Source of the DNA: BOG-932 sp965276835
Lineage (GTDB): Bacteria > Pseudomonadota > Alphaproteobacteria > BOG-932 > Roseiterribacteraceae
Reading direction: 5' to 3'
DNA length: 64,000 bases
Assembly: GCA_965276835.1 (NCBI GenBank)
Contig: OZ255631.1
Span: 4,526,001-4,590,000, forward strand
Below, piece after piece: positions 17,182 through 25,576 of this stretch (the first letter of the stretch is position 1; every line of letters starts with the position of its first letter). The notes under the pieces were generated by a model, which was not told where the DNA came from, did no database searches, and saw only the letters and a list, made by a program, of their open reading frames with translations. The position numbers and the translations under genes were made by a program.

Positions 17182-18225
17182 TCAGCCCAACAGGCGGCCG
17201 ATTACCTTGGCGGTATAGTCGACCATCGGGATAATACGGGCATAGTTAAGTCGGGTCGGACCGATCACGCCGATCGCGCCGACCACCTGCTCGCGGCTGT
17301 TCATATAGGGCGTGATGATCATCGAACAGCCCGTGTGCGAAAACAAATCGTTCTCCGCGCCGATGAAAATCTGCACGCCTTCCGCCTTGTTGGCGGCCTC
17401 CAGCAGCTTCAGCATCGTATCCTTGGTCTCCAGCGCCTCGAACAGGGTGCGGATGCGGGCAACATCGTCGCGGCCGCCGATATCGTCCAGAAGATTGCTC
17501 TGGCCGCGTACGATCAGCTGGTCGGTGCCGATGGACCGGATGGCGAGCCCCGCTTCGACCAAGCCGGCAGTCAGTGCGTCCAGCTGGGTCTGCGCCGTCT
17601 GGATTTCCGCCAGGATCGCTGTCCGGCCCTCGTCGATCGTGCGGCCGATCAGGCGCGACGACAGGTAATTGGATGCCATGACCAGCGATGCCGCGGGAAT
17701 GCCCAGCGGCGTCTCGATCACCCGATTCTCCACCACCCCGTCATCGGTCACCATGACGATCAGCGTGCGGCCCGGCCCCAGGCTGACGAATTCCAGATGC
17801 TTCAGAGGCCGGTCGGTCTTGGGCGCAATGACCAGCCCGGTGCAGCCCGACAGGCCGGACAGCACCGCCGTCGCCTCGCCCAGCATATCGGGCATCGAAC
17901 GGCCGGCGGCCATCGCCCGGCCGCTGATCGTGTCGCGCTCGTCGTCCGACAGATGTCCGACCTGCAGCAGGCCGTGCACGAACAGGCGCAAGCCCGCCTC
18001 GGTCGGTAGGCGCCCGGCCGAGGTGTGGGGCGCGCGCAGCAGGCCGACCTCTTCCAGGTCGGCCATCACGTTGCGGATAGTGGCGGGCGACAGATGCATG
18101 CCCAGCTTGCGCGAAATCGCCCGCGAGCCGACCGGCTCGCCGGTTTCGACATAGGCATCGACGATCAGCCGCAGAACTTCGCGGGCGCGCTTATTAAGAT
18201 CGGCGGTGGGAGATGTCATTGTCAT
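17182..18225 (-). CDS. hrcA: heat-inducible transcription repressor HrcA
   Basis: A 347-residue HrcA with the N-terminal winged helix (SRAISRKLGMHLSPATIRNVM), the ThsAGRLPTEAG linker segment, and a C-terminal domain ending in GVIGPTRLNYARIIPMVDY. HrcA binds CIRCE operators and is kept active by GroEL. The likely start is one of two ATGs two codons apart (MTMTSPTADLN); the frame is open further upstream but lacks family similarity. No CIRCE (TTAGCACTC-N9-GAGTGCTAA) is seen near hrcA, grpE or dnaK, so its targets here probably lie elsewhere, such as groESL. Confidence 0.95.
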   Translation of the reverse strand: MTMTSPTADLNKRAREVLRLIVDAYVETGEPVGSRAISRKLGMHLSPATIRNVMADLEEVGLLRAPHTSAGRLPTEAGLRLFVHGLLQVGHLSDDERDTISGRAMAAGRSMPDMLGEATAVLSGLSGCTGLVIAPKTDRPLKHLEFVSLGPGRTLIVMVTDDGVVENRVIETPLGIPAASLVMASNYLSSRLIGRTIDEGRTAILAEIQTAQTQLDALTAGLVEAGLAIRSIGTDQLIVRGQSNLLDDIGGRDDVARIRTLFEALETKDTMLKLLEAANKAEGVQIFIGAENDLFSHTGCSMIITPYMNSREQVVGAIGVIGPTRLNYARIIPMVDYTAKVIGRLLG

Positions 18226-18341
18226 AGCTTGGTCATGAAAGGTAGTGGACCACAATTCCGCTTTCAACGCACACGCTGGACCGGGCGTCTCTTGGGCAGT
18301 AGGGTCCGCGCGAAATCCTCACACCGCAATCGAGATCCAAA

Positions 18342-19064
18342 ATGCCAGAGCGTCCTTCCGGCCGCGCCGTCGACCAGCTTCGTAACGTGGAGCTTGTAAC
18401 CGGCGTCTCACGCTATGCCGAAGGCTCGTGCCTGGCCAAGTTCGGCCATACCCATGTGCTGTGCACCGCCTCGGTCGATACCGGCACGCCGCGCTGGCTG
18501 AAAGGCACCGGGCTGGGCTGGGTCACCGCCGAATACGGCATGCTGCCCCGCGCCACGCACAGCCGGATGGACCGCGAGGCCGCCCGTGGAAAGCAAAGCG
18601 GGCGCACCCAGGAAATCCAGCGCCTGATCGGCCGCTCGCTCCGCGCCGTCACCGACCGCGCGGCAATGGGCGAAATTCAGGTCAAGGTCGATTGCGACGT
18701 CATCCAGGCCGACGGCGGCACCCGCACGGCGGCGATCACCGGCAGTTATGTCGCGCTCTATCAGGCCTTCGCCAGCCTGGTCGCGCTGGGCAAGCTGACA
18801 GCGGTGCCGCTGACCAGTTCGGTGGCCGCGATTTCCTGCGGCATCTCGCAGGGCGTCCCGGTTTTGGATCTGGATTATGACGAAGATTCCGTTTGCCAGA
18901 CCGACAGCAACTTCGTCTTGACCGGCACGGGCGGCATTGTTGAAATCCAGGCGACGGCGGAGCAGGAGCCGTTTCAGGAAGCCGAGTTCGCCGAACTGCT
19001 GCGGCTGGCGCGCAAGGGCATCGGCGAACTGACCCTGCTGCAGAACGCGGCGCTGGGCCTGTAA
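18342..19064 (+). CDS. rph: ribonuclease PH
   Basis: A 240-residue phosphorolytic 3'-5' exoribonuclease that trims tRNA 3' ends. It begins MPERPSGRAVDQLRNVEL and has GWVTAEYGMLPRATHSR, the RTQEIQRLIGRSLRAVTD phosphate-binding segment, and DCDVIQADGGTRTAAITG with active-site acids. It is divergent from hrcA, an arrangement common in alphaproteobacteria. The rdgB gene begins two bases after its stop. Confidence 0.97.
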   Translation: MPERPSGRAVDQLRNVELVTGVSRYAEGSCLAKFGHTHVLCTASVDTGTPRWLKGTGLGWVTAEYGMLPRATHSRMDREAARGKQSGRTQEIQRLIGRSLRAVTDRAAMGEIQVKVDCDVIQADGGTRTAAITGSYVALYQAFASLVALGKLTAVPLTSSVAAISCGISQGVPVLDLDYDEDSVCQTDSNFVLTGTGGIVEIQATAEQEPFQEAEFAELLRLARKGIGELTLLQNAALGL

Positions 19065-19066
19065 TC

Positions 19067-19660
19067 GTGGCGCGGCGGTTCACCGGCGACAGGCTGGTCA
19101 TCGCCAGCCACAACAAAGGCAAGGTGCGGGAAATCGCGCTGCTGCTCGGCGCGTATGTCGCGCATTTCCCCAGCGCCGGCGAACTTGGCCTGCCGGAGCC
19201 TGAGGAGACCGAAACGACCTTCGTCGGCAATGCCGAGTTGAAGGCGCGGGCAGCGGCAACAGGCAGCGGCCTTCCCGCGCTGGCTGACGATTCGGGGTTG
19301 GTCGTCCCGGCGTTGAACGGCGATCCCGGCATCTATTCGGCGCGCTGGGCCGGCCCGGACAAGGATTTCGCCGTTGCCATGGAGCGCGTCCGGCGGGAAC
19401 TGGGGACCAAGGACCCATCCGCCTATTTCGTCTGCGCCTTGGCGCTGGCGTGGCCCGACGGAGAGGTCGAGGCGGTCGAGGGTCGGGTTTACGGGCGGCT
19501 GGTCTTCCCACCGCGTGGCGAAAAAGGGTTCGGCTACGACCCGATCTTTATTCCGGACGGGCACGACATCACCTTTGCCGAGATGGAGCCCGACAATAAA
19601 CACCGCATGAGCCACCGTGCCGATGCGTTCGCGCAGTTGGTGGATCGATGTTTCGGATAG
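19067..19660 (+). CDS. rdgB: non-canonical purine NTP pyrophosphatase (XTP/dITP)
   Basis: A 197-residue RdgB/HAM1 house-cleaning enzyme that hydrolyses dITP, ITP and XTP to monophosphates. Signatures are LVIASHNKGKVREI at the N-terminus, ALADDSGLVVPALNGDPGIYSARWAG with the catalytic Asp, and GFGYDPIFIP near the end. It starts with GTG two bases after rph, so translation is probably coupled. hemW follows five bases after the stop. Confidence 0.96.
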   Translation: MARRFTGDRLVIASHNKGKVREIALLLGAYVAHFPSAGELGLPEPEETETTFVGNAELKARAAATGSGLPALADDSGLVVPALNGDPGIYSARWAGPDKDFAVAMERVRRELGTKDPSAYFVCALALAWPDGEVEAVEGRVYGRLVFPPRGEKGFGYDPIFIPDGHDITFAEMEPDNKHRMSHRADAFAQLVDRCFG

Positions 19661-19664
19661 GGCG

Positions 19665-20825
19665 ATGACGCAAGCTGATCCCGGCTTCGGCATCTATGTC
19701 CATTGGCCGTTCTGCCTGTCGAAATGTCCTTATTGCGACTTCAACTCGCATGTTCGCGAGCAGGTCGATCATGACCGCTGGCGCGGCGCGCTGCTGGCTG
19801 AGATCGACCATTATGCCGCCCGCACGCCGGGCCGCATTGTCACCTCGATCTTCTTCGGCGGCGGCACGCCGTCGCTGATGGAACCTGCGACGGTCGCGGC
19901 GGTAATCGACCGGATCGCGGCGCGCTGGACGGTCGAACCCGGCGTCGAGATCACGCTGGAGGCCAATCCCAGTTCTGTCGAGGCCGACCGGTTCCAGGCC
20001 CTGGCCGGGGCCGGTGTCAACCGCGTGTCGCTGGGCCTGCAGGCGTTGGACGACGCGTCCTTATCGTTCCTCGGCCGCCGTCACAATGCGGCGGAGGGTT
20101 TGACGGCGCTGGCCGTGGCGAAGCGTAATTTCAAACGTGTCTCGTTCGACCTGATCTATGCCCGGCCTGCGCAGACGGTCGATGCCTGGCAGGCGGAGCT
20201 GACGCGCGCCATCGCGGAGGGGACGGAGCATCTGTCGGTCTATCAGCTGACGATCGAGGACGGCACGAAGTTCGCGACGCTCTACGCCCGCGGCGAACTC
20301 GCCATGCCGGACGAGGACACCCAGGTTGCGCTTTACGAAACCACCCACGAATTGATGGGGGCCGTCGGCCTGCCGGCTTACGAAATTTCCAACCATGCGC
20401 GGCCGGGCGCGGAATCGCGCCACAACCTGACCTATTGGCGTTATGGCGACTATATCGGCGTCGGCCCGGGCGCGCACGGCCGGTTGACGGTGGATGCGCA
20501 GAAACTCGCCACCCGCGCCCACCGCGCGCCGGAAATCTGGCTGGAGCGGGTCGAACGTTCAGGTCATGGCGCGCATGCCGACGAGCCGGTCGGCACGGCG
20601 GAACGCCGCGACGAACTGCTGATGATGGGCCTGCGCCTGAACGAAGGCGTCTCCCGCGCCCGGCTGCGGGATGAGCTGGGGGCGGATGTGGAGGCGCTGA
20701 TCGACGCCGCCAAGCTGGAGCGTCTGGTCGGCGGGGGATTCCTTACGCTGGACGACGATGTCTTGCGGGCGACGGCCGCGGGCCGTCAACGCCTCAATGC
20801 TGTGCTGGCTTCCTTGCTAGCCTGA
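19665..20825 (+). CDS. hemW: radical SAM heme chaperone HemW
   Basis: A 386-residue radical-SAM protein that binds and transfers heme; it was formerly annotated as oxygen-independent coproporphyrinogen oxidase. The 4Fe-4S motif is C-x3-C-x2-C (Cys17, Cys21, Cys24 in WPFCLSKCPYCDF). The HemW-type IFFGGGTPSLM and VSLGLQALDD segments and the C-terminal HemN domain are present. The start MTQADPGFGIYVHW fits the family; a longer frame overlaps rdgB. Last gene of the rph-rdgB-hemW operon. Confidence 0.93.
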   Translation: MTQADPGFGIYVHWPFCLSKCPYCDFNSHVREQVDHDRWRGALLAEIDHYAARTPGRIVTSIFFGGGTPSLMEPATVAAVIDRIAARWTVEPGVEITLEANPSSVEADRFQALAGAGVNRVSLGLQALDDASLSFLGRRHNAAEGLTALAVAKRNFKRVSFDLIYARPAQTVDAWQAELTRAIAEGTEHLSVYQLTIEDGTKFATLYARGELAMPDEDTQVALYETTHELMGAVGLPAYEISNHARPGAESRHNLTYWRYGDYIGVGPGAHGRLTVDAQKLATRAHRAPEIWLERVERSGHGAHADEPVGTAERRDELLMMGLRLNEGVSRARLRDELGADVEALIDAAKLERLVGGGFLTLDDDVLRATAAGRQRLNAVLASLLA

Positions 20826-20828
20826 CGG

Positions 20829-22388
20829 CTACTCCGCTGCTTCGTCGAACGCGTCGGCCGGTCTCCAGCGCAGCACAGGTTTGCGCGCAGCCGCCGTTTC
20901 GTCCAAGCGGCGACGCGGGGTCAGGCGCGGAGCGGCGGTGAAGTGCTCGGCCTCCCCTGCTTTGGCGCGGCCCGCCAGGTTGGCCAGCGTGGCGATGAAC
21001 AGGTCCAGCGATTCCTTGGATTCGCTCTCCGTCGGCTCGATCAGCATGGCGCCGTGGATGACCAGCGGGAAATAGACGGTCATCGGGTGATAACCCTCGT
21101 CCAGCATCGCCTTGGCGAAATCCAGCGTTGTGACGCCGGTGTCCTTCAGGAAGCGGTCGTCGAACAGGGCCTCATGCATGCACGGCCCGTCATAGGCGGC
21201 GGTCATCGTGTCCTTCAGCGACGCCAGGATATAGTTGGCGTTCAGCACCGCGTCGCTCGATGCCTGCAACAGGCCGTCCGCGCCGTGGGACAGGATATAG
21301 GTCAACGCCCGGGTGAACATGCCCATCTGCCCGGCAAAGGCCTTCATCCGGCCAAAGCTGGTGCCCTCGGCATGCTCGACCAGGGTGAAGCCATTGGCCC
21401 CGCGCACCACTGCGCTGGCCGGCGCATAGGGCGCCAGAACCTCCGATAGCACCACCGGTCCCGCGCCCGGGCCGCCGCCGCCATGCGGGGTGGAGAAGGT
21501 CTTGTGCAGGTTGATGTGCATCGCGTCGATGCCAAGGTCGGCCGGCCGCACACGCCCGACGATGGCGTTGAAATTTGCCCCGTCGCAATAGAACAGTGCG
21601 CCCGCCTCATGGACCAGCCGGGCGATCTCGACGATGTCGCGCTCGAACAGCCCGCAGGTGTTGGGGTTGGTCAGCATGATCGCCGCCACGTCTGGGCCCA
21701 GCTTGGCCTTCAGCGCATTCATGTCGACCCGGCCATCTTCCGTTGCCGGGATGGCATCGACGGTATAGCCCAATGCCGCCGCCGTCGCCGGGTTGGTGCC
21801 GTGCGCCGATTCCGGCACCAGCACGCGCTGGCGCTTGTCGCCGCGCGCCTCCAACGCCGCGCGGATCGCGATCATGCCGCACTGCTCGCCATGTGCGCCG
21901 GCGCCGGGCGACATTGCGACCGCCGCCATGCCGGTCAGCTTCAACAGCCAGTCGGCCAGCGAATCGATCGCCTCCAGCGCGCCCTGCACCGTCGAAATCG
22001 GCTGCAGCGGGTGGATATCGGCAAAGCCCGGCAGGCGTGCCATTGCCTCGTTCAGGCGCGGATTGTGCTTCATCGTGCACGAACCCAGCGGATAGAAGCC
22101 GGCGTCGATGGCGAAGTTCTTTTGGCTGAGGCGCGTATAGTGGCGAATGACCTGCGGTTCGGACAGGCCGGGCAGGCCAACCGTTGCGCGCGGCTTGACC
22201 GTGCCCAGGCGCAATTCCGTCGTCTTCGGCTCGGGCAGGTCGACGGCGGTGCGGTCGGCTTGGCCCTGTTCGAAGATCAGCCCTTCCTCGATCTGCAAGC
22301 CGCGATTGCCGGTAAAGGTTGTCACGGTTTCGATATTGCCGTCGGCCCGGGGACGGGTGTCGCCGCGCCCTGTGCTGTTCATCGCCAT
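20829..22388 (-). CDS. gcvPB: glycine dehydrogenase (decarboxylating) subunit 2
   Basis: The C-terminal half of the P-protein of the glycine cleavage system, 519 residues. The PLP lysine is Lys296 in NLHKTFSTPHGGGGPG, with ESAHGTNPATAAALGY upstream. With subunit 1 it decarboxylates glycine and passes the aminomethyl group to GcvH. The start ATG overlaps the gcvPA stop by one base. The N-terminus carries about 25 extra polar residues before the conserved GLQIEEGLIFEQG, so the true start could be slightly later. Confidence 0.96.
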   Translation of the reverse strand: MAMNSTGRGDTRPRADGNIETVTTFTGNRGLQIEEGLIFEQGQADRTAVDLPEPKTTELRLGTVKPRATVGLPGLSEPQVIRHYTRLSQKNFAIDAGFYPLGSCTMKHNPRLNEAMARLPGFADIHPLQPISTVQGALEAIDSLADWLLKLTGMAAVAMSPGAGAHGEQCGMIAIRAALEARGDKRQRVLVPESAHGTNPATAAALGYTVDAIPATEDGRVDMNALKAKLGPDVAAIMLTNPNTCGLFERDIVEIARLVHEAGALFYCDGANFNAIVGRVRPADLGIDAMHINLHKTFSTPHGGGGPGAGPVVLSEVLAPYAPASAVVRGANGFTLVEHAEGTSFGRMKAFAGQMGMFTRALTYILSHGADGLLQASSDAVLNANYILASLKDTMTAAYDGPCMHEALFDDRFLKDTGVTTLDFAKAMLDEGYHPMTVYFPLVIHGAMLIEPTESESKESLDLFIATLANLAGRAKAGEAEHFTAAPRLTPRRRLDETAAARKPVLRWRPADAFDEAAE

Positions 22389-23734
22389 CAGAGAATGTCC
22401 TCGAGAGTGGCCGCCAGGGCCTCGATATGGTCGTCGGTCGTGGTCTCGGTCGCCGCGACCAGCAGCAGGTTGTTCAGCTCCGGCTTGCCGGCAATCAGGC
22501 GCGACATGGGGACGCCGCCCAGGATCTTACGGGCGGCCAGTTGTTCGACGACCACCGCCGCGTCTTTTGGCAGGCGGACGGTGAATTCGTTGAAGAAGCT
22601 GTCATTGACCACGGTCACGCCCGGCACTTTGGCCAGACGGTCGGCCGCCGCGATGGCGGTGGCGTGGTTGATCCGCGCGAGCCTGGTCAACCCGGCCTCG
22701 CCCAGCAGCGACATATGGATGGTGAAGGCCAGCGCGCATAACCCGCTATTGGTGCAGATGTTGCTGGTCGCCTTCTCACGCCGGATATGCTGCTCGCGGG
22801 TCGACAAGGTCAGCACCCAGCCGCGCCGCCCCTCGGCATCGACCGTCTCGCCGCACAGGCGCCCCGGCATCTGCCGCATATATTTTTCGCGCGTGGCGAA
22901 CAGCCCGACATAGGGGCCGCCGAAATTCAGCGAATTGCCGATCGATTGGCCTTCGCCGACCACGATATCCGCGCCCATTTCGCCGGGCGGAGTCAAAAGG
23001 CCCAGCGAGACGATCTCAGTCACCACGACGATCAGCAGCGCGCCCTTGGCGTGGCACGCCTCGGCCAGGGCCGACAGGTCGCGCACATGGCCGAAGACGC
23101 TGGGGTTCTGGACCACAACGCAGGAGGTCTGGTCGTCGATCAGGCTGGTAAGGTCTTCCGTGCCCTCGACATCGGCGGGGGCATCGACAGCGGTGAAGTT
23201 GGTCCAGCGTGCCTGGGTGCGGGTCACTTCGCCATAATGCGGATGCAGCCCGCCGGACAGCACGGCGCGGGTGCGGCGGGTGACGCGGTTCGCCATCATT
23301 ACCGCCTCGGCGCAGCCGGTCGATCCGTCGTACATGGAGGCGTTGGCCACCTCCATGCCGGTCAGCAGGCCGACCTGGGTCTGGAATTCGAACAGATATT
23401 GCAGCGTGCCCTGGCTGACCTCCGGCTGGTACGGCGTATAGCTGGTCAGGAATTCGCCGCGCTGGATCAGGTGGTCCACCGCCGCCGGCACATGATGGCG
23501 ATAGGCGCCCGCGCCGACGAAGAACGGAACCGACCCGGCAGGCATGTTCTTGCCCGCCAGCGCCTTCATCTGCCGCTCGACGCCAAGCTCGCCCTCATGC
23601 GGGGCCAGGCCTTCGATGGCGCCCGTCCGCCGGGCGCTCTCGGGCACATCGGCAAACAGCGCATCGACGGAAGCGACGCCGATCCGCGCCAGCATACCCC
23701 GACGGTCGTCGTCGGTCAGGGGCAGATACCGCAT
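22388..23734 (-). CDS. gcvPA: glycine dehydrogenase (decarboxylating) subunit 1
   Basis: The 448-residue N-terminal half of the split P-protein. It begins MRYLPLTDDDRRGMLARIG, contains YTPYQPEVSQGTLQYLFEFQ and MYDGSTGCAEAVMMANR, and ends with a C-terminal domain including SNICTNSGLCAL. Its ATG overlaps the gcvH stop TGA by one base, and its own stop overlaps the gcvPB start in the same way, so the three genes are translationally coupled. Confidence 0.97.
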   Translation of the reverse strand: MRYLPLTDDDRRGMLARIGVASVDALFADVPESARRTGAIEGLAPHEGELGVERQMKALAGKNMPAGSVPFFVGAGAYRHHVPAAVDHLIQRGEFLTSYTPYQPEVSQGTLQYLFEFQTQVGLLTGMEVANASMYDGSTGCAEAVMMANRVTRRTRAVLSGGLHPHYGEVTRTQARWTNFTAVDAPADVEGTEDLTSLIDDQTSCVVVQNPSVFGHVRDLSALAEACHAKGALLIVVVTEIVSLGLLTPPGEMGADIVVGEGQSIGNSLNFGGPYVGLFATREKYMRQMPGRLCGETVDAEGRRGWVLTLSTREQHIRREKATSNICTNSGLCALAFTIHMSLLGEAGLTRLARINHATAIAAADRLAKVPGVTVVNDSFFNEFTVRLPKDAAVVVEQLAARKILGGVPMSRLIAGKPELNNLLLVAATETTTDDHIEALAATLEDIL

Positions 23735-24111
23735 CAGGTCAGGTCCGCGATCATGTTCTTGTACTGGTTTTCGTCCAGCAGGGCGTCGAGTTGGGCCGGG
23801 TCGGCGATCTTCATCCTGAAGAACCAGCCCGCGACGTGCGGATCGGTGTTGACTGTCGCCGGGTCCGCGGTCAAAGCCGGGTTGACCTCGGTCACCGTGC
23901 CGTCGATCGGGGCATAGACCTCGCTCGCCGCCTTCACCGATTCGACGACGGCGGCGTCCTTGCTGCGTTCCAAAACGCGACCGACATCGGGCAGTTCGAC
24001 AAACACGACATCGCCCAACTGCTGCTGTGCATAATCGGTGATGCCGACGGTCGCGATATCGCCGTCGATCTGGACCCATTCATGGTCGTTGGTGAATCTC
24101 AGATTGGTCAT
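23734..24111 (-). CDS. gcvH: glycine cleavage system H protein
   Basis: The 125-residue lipoyl carrier that shuttles the aminomethyl group between P, T and L proteins. The lipoylated residue is Lys60 in VVESVKAASEVYAP, and RFTNDHEWVQIDGDIATVGIT opens the fold. AAGGAG lies seven bases before the ATG. It follows gcvT by 10 bases. Confidence 0.97.
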   Translation of the reverse strand: MTNLRFTNDHEWVQIDGDIATVGITDYAQQQLGDVVFVELPDVGRVLERSKDAAVVESVKAASEVYAPIDGTVTEVNPALTADPATVNTDPHVAGWFFRMKIADPAQLDALLDENQYKNMIADLT

Positions 24112-24121
24112 GAAGCACTCC

Positions 24122-25225
24122 TTATTTGAAATAATTGTGCGGAACGAAGGGCATGGCGACGACGCGGGCGGGCTGGATCTTGCCGCGGACGATGAGGTCG
24201 ACCGCCGTACCGAGCGCTGCCGCGGCCAGATCGACATAGCCCATCGCGACCGGGCCGTCGGCCGAGGGGCCGAAGCCGCCGCTGGTGATGCGGCCAACGG
24301 TCTTGCCCGCGACCTGGATCTCGGTGCCTTCGCGCGCCGGGGCACGGCCCGCCGGCTGAATGCCGACGCGGAGCCGACTGGTACCGTCGGCCAGCTGTTT
24401 CCGCATGACGGCGTCACCGGGAAAGCCGCCCTCGGTCCGCCGGCGCTTGGAGATCGTCCATTTCAGGTCGGCCTCGATCGGCGTCGTCGTCTCGTCGATA
24501 TCGTGGCCGTAGAGGCAGAGCCCGGCTTCCAACCGCAGTGAATCGCGCGCACCCAGGCCGATGGGCATGACCTCGGCCTCGCCCAGCAACAGGCGGGCGA
24601 TCTGCTCGGCCTTGTCGCCGGGTATCGACAGCTCGAAGCCGTCCTCGCCGGTATAGCCGGACCGGGTGAGCGTGATCGGAACCCCGGACAATGTCGCCGC
24701 CGCGTCGCTCATGAAGGGTTGGCTGTCGATGCCGGGGATATGTCGCGCCAGAACGGCGGCAGCCGCGGGCCCCTGCAAGGCGAGCAGCGCGCGCTCCGCC
24801 TCATAAATCAGCTCCACGCCCGCCGGCAGATGGGCCCTGATATGGGCAATGTCGTTGTCCTTGGTCCCCGCATTGACGACGATGCCGAGCTCGTTCGCTC
24901 GCTTGCAGATCATCAGGTCGTCGATGATCCCGCCGGTGGCGTTGGTCAGCATCGTGTAGCGGATCTTGCCGGCGGCCAGCGCCTGGATGTCGCCCGGAAC
25001 CAATGTCTCGATCGCCGCGATGGCGCCGTCGCCGACCAACCGGACCTGGCCCATATGGGACACGTCGAACAGGCCGGCCGCCCGGCGGGTATGCAGATGT
25101 TCAGTCAGAATTCCGGCCGGGTATTGCACCGGCATCGAATAGCCGCCGAATTCGACCATCTTGCCGCCAAGCTCGCGATGCAGCGCATCGAGCGGCGTAT
25201 GTTTCAACGTAATGGGATCGGCCAC
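24122..25225 (-). CDS. gcvT: aminomethyltransferase (glycine cleavage T protein)
   Basis: The 367-residue tetrahydrofolate-dependent T protein, first gene of the operon. Landmarks are ELGGKMVEFGGYSMPVQY, GLFDVSHMGQV, the folate-binding GYTGEDGFELSIP, and ARDSLRLEAGLCLYGHDID. It begins with GTG, and a glycine riboswitch ends about 45 bases upstream, so synthesis should rise when glycine is abundant. Confidence 0.96.
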   Translation of the reverse strand: MADPITLKHTPLDALHRELGGKMVEFGGYSMPVQYPAGILTEHLHTRRAAGLFDVSHMGQVRLVGDGAIAAIETLVPGDIQALAAGKIRYTMLTNATGGIIDDLMICKRANELGIVVNAGTKDNDIAHIRAHLPAGVELIYEAERALLALQGPAAAAVLARHIPGIDSQPFMSDAAATLSGVPITLTRSGYTGEDGFELSIPGDKAEQIARLLLGEAEVMPIGLGARDSLRLEAGLCLYGHDIDETTTPIEADLKWTISKRRRTEGGFPGDAVMRKQLADGTSRLRVGIQPAGRAPAREGTEIQVAGKTVGRITSGGFGPSADGPVAMGYVDLAAAALGTAVDLIVRGKIQPARVVAMPFVPHNYFK

Positions 25226-25269
25226 GAACGCCCCCGACAGAATGCCCCGACCACGCCAGCCGGCGCGGA

Positions 25270-25475
25270 GATGGACCCCCTTCTGTCGAAAAACCTGAGA
25301 GATTCACGCCGGGGTATTACCCGCGTTTACTCCTTCGGTGAGACGGTACCTTTGCAGGTAAGTCTGCTTTCCAGAGCGCCCACTCCTAAGCGGTCCTTGC
25401 TGCCTGAGAGTTTCCGGGGGCGGTTGCTCCTTCGGCGCCATCCGTAGCCTTGGCGTAGGATGGTCTCTCCCGCAA
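25270..25475 (-). promoter_or_regulatory. tandem glycine riboswitch upstream of gcvT
   Basis: Read on the minus strand, two glycine aptamers follow one another. The first (about 25471 to 25381) has GGGAGAGACC, GCCGAAGGAGCAA, ACTCTCAGG and a following AAGGACCGC. The second (about 25375 to 25273) has CTCTGGAAAGC, CACCGAAGGAGTAAACGC, ATCTCTCAGG and GACAGAAGGGGG. This double arrangement in front of gcvT is the classical cooperative glycine switch. There is no clear intrinsic terminator downstream, so control of translation initiation or Rho access is likely. It fills most of the gene-free stretch before gcvT. Confidence 0.95.
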
Positions 25476-25495
25476 AGGGGTATCGGGCTTGGCAA

Positions 25496-25524
25496 CTGCT
25501 AGGCTGCGAATCGGTTCGAGTCAA
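25496..25524 (-). promoter_or_regulatory. candidate sigma70 promoter of the gcv operon
   Basis: TTGACT (25519-25524) and TAGCAG (25496-25501) are separated by exactly 17 bases on the minus strand. This would start transcription near 25489, some 15 bases before the first riboswitch stem. The -35 is good and the -10 weak. Position relative to the riboswitch is the best support. Confidence 0.5.
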
Positions 25525-25576
25525 ACGCAAAAGGGGCATCAAACCCAAAGGAGTGCCCGATGCGTCGACCGCTCCC

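Noticed and set aside
21483..22913. 476-codon plus-strand frame antisense to gcvPB/gcvPA
   Set aside because: Shadow of the glycine decarboxylase subunits, which carry intact motifs.
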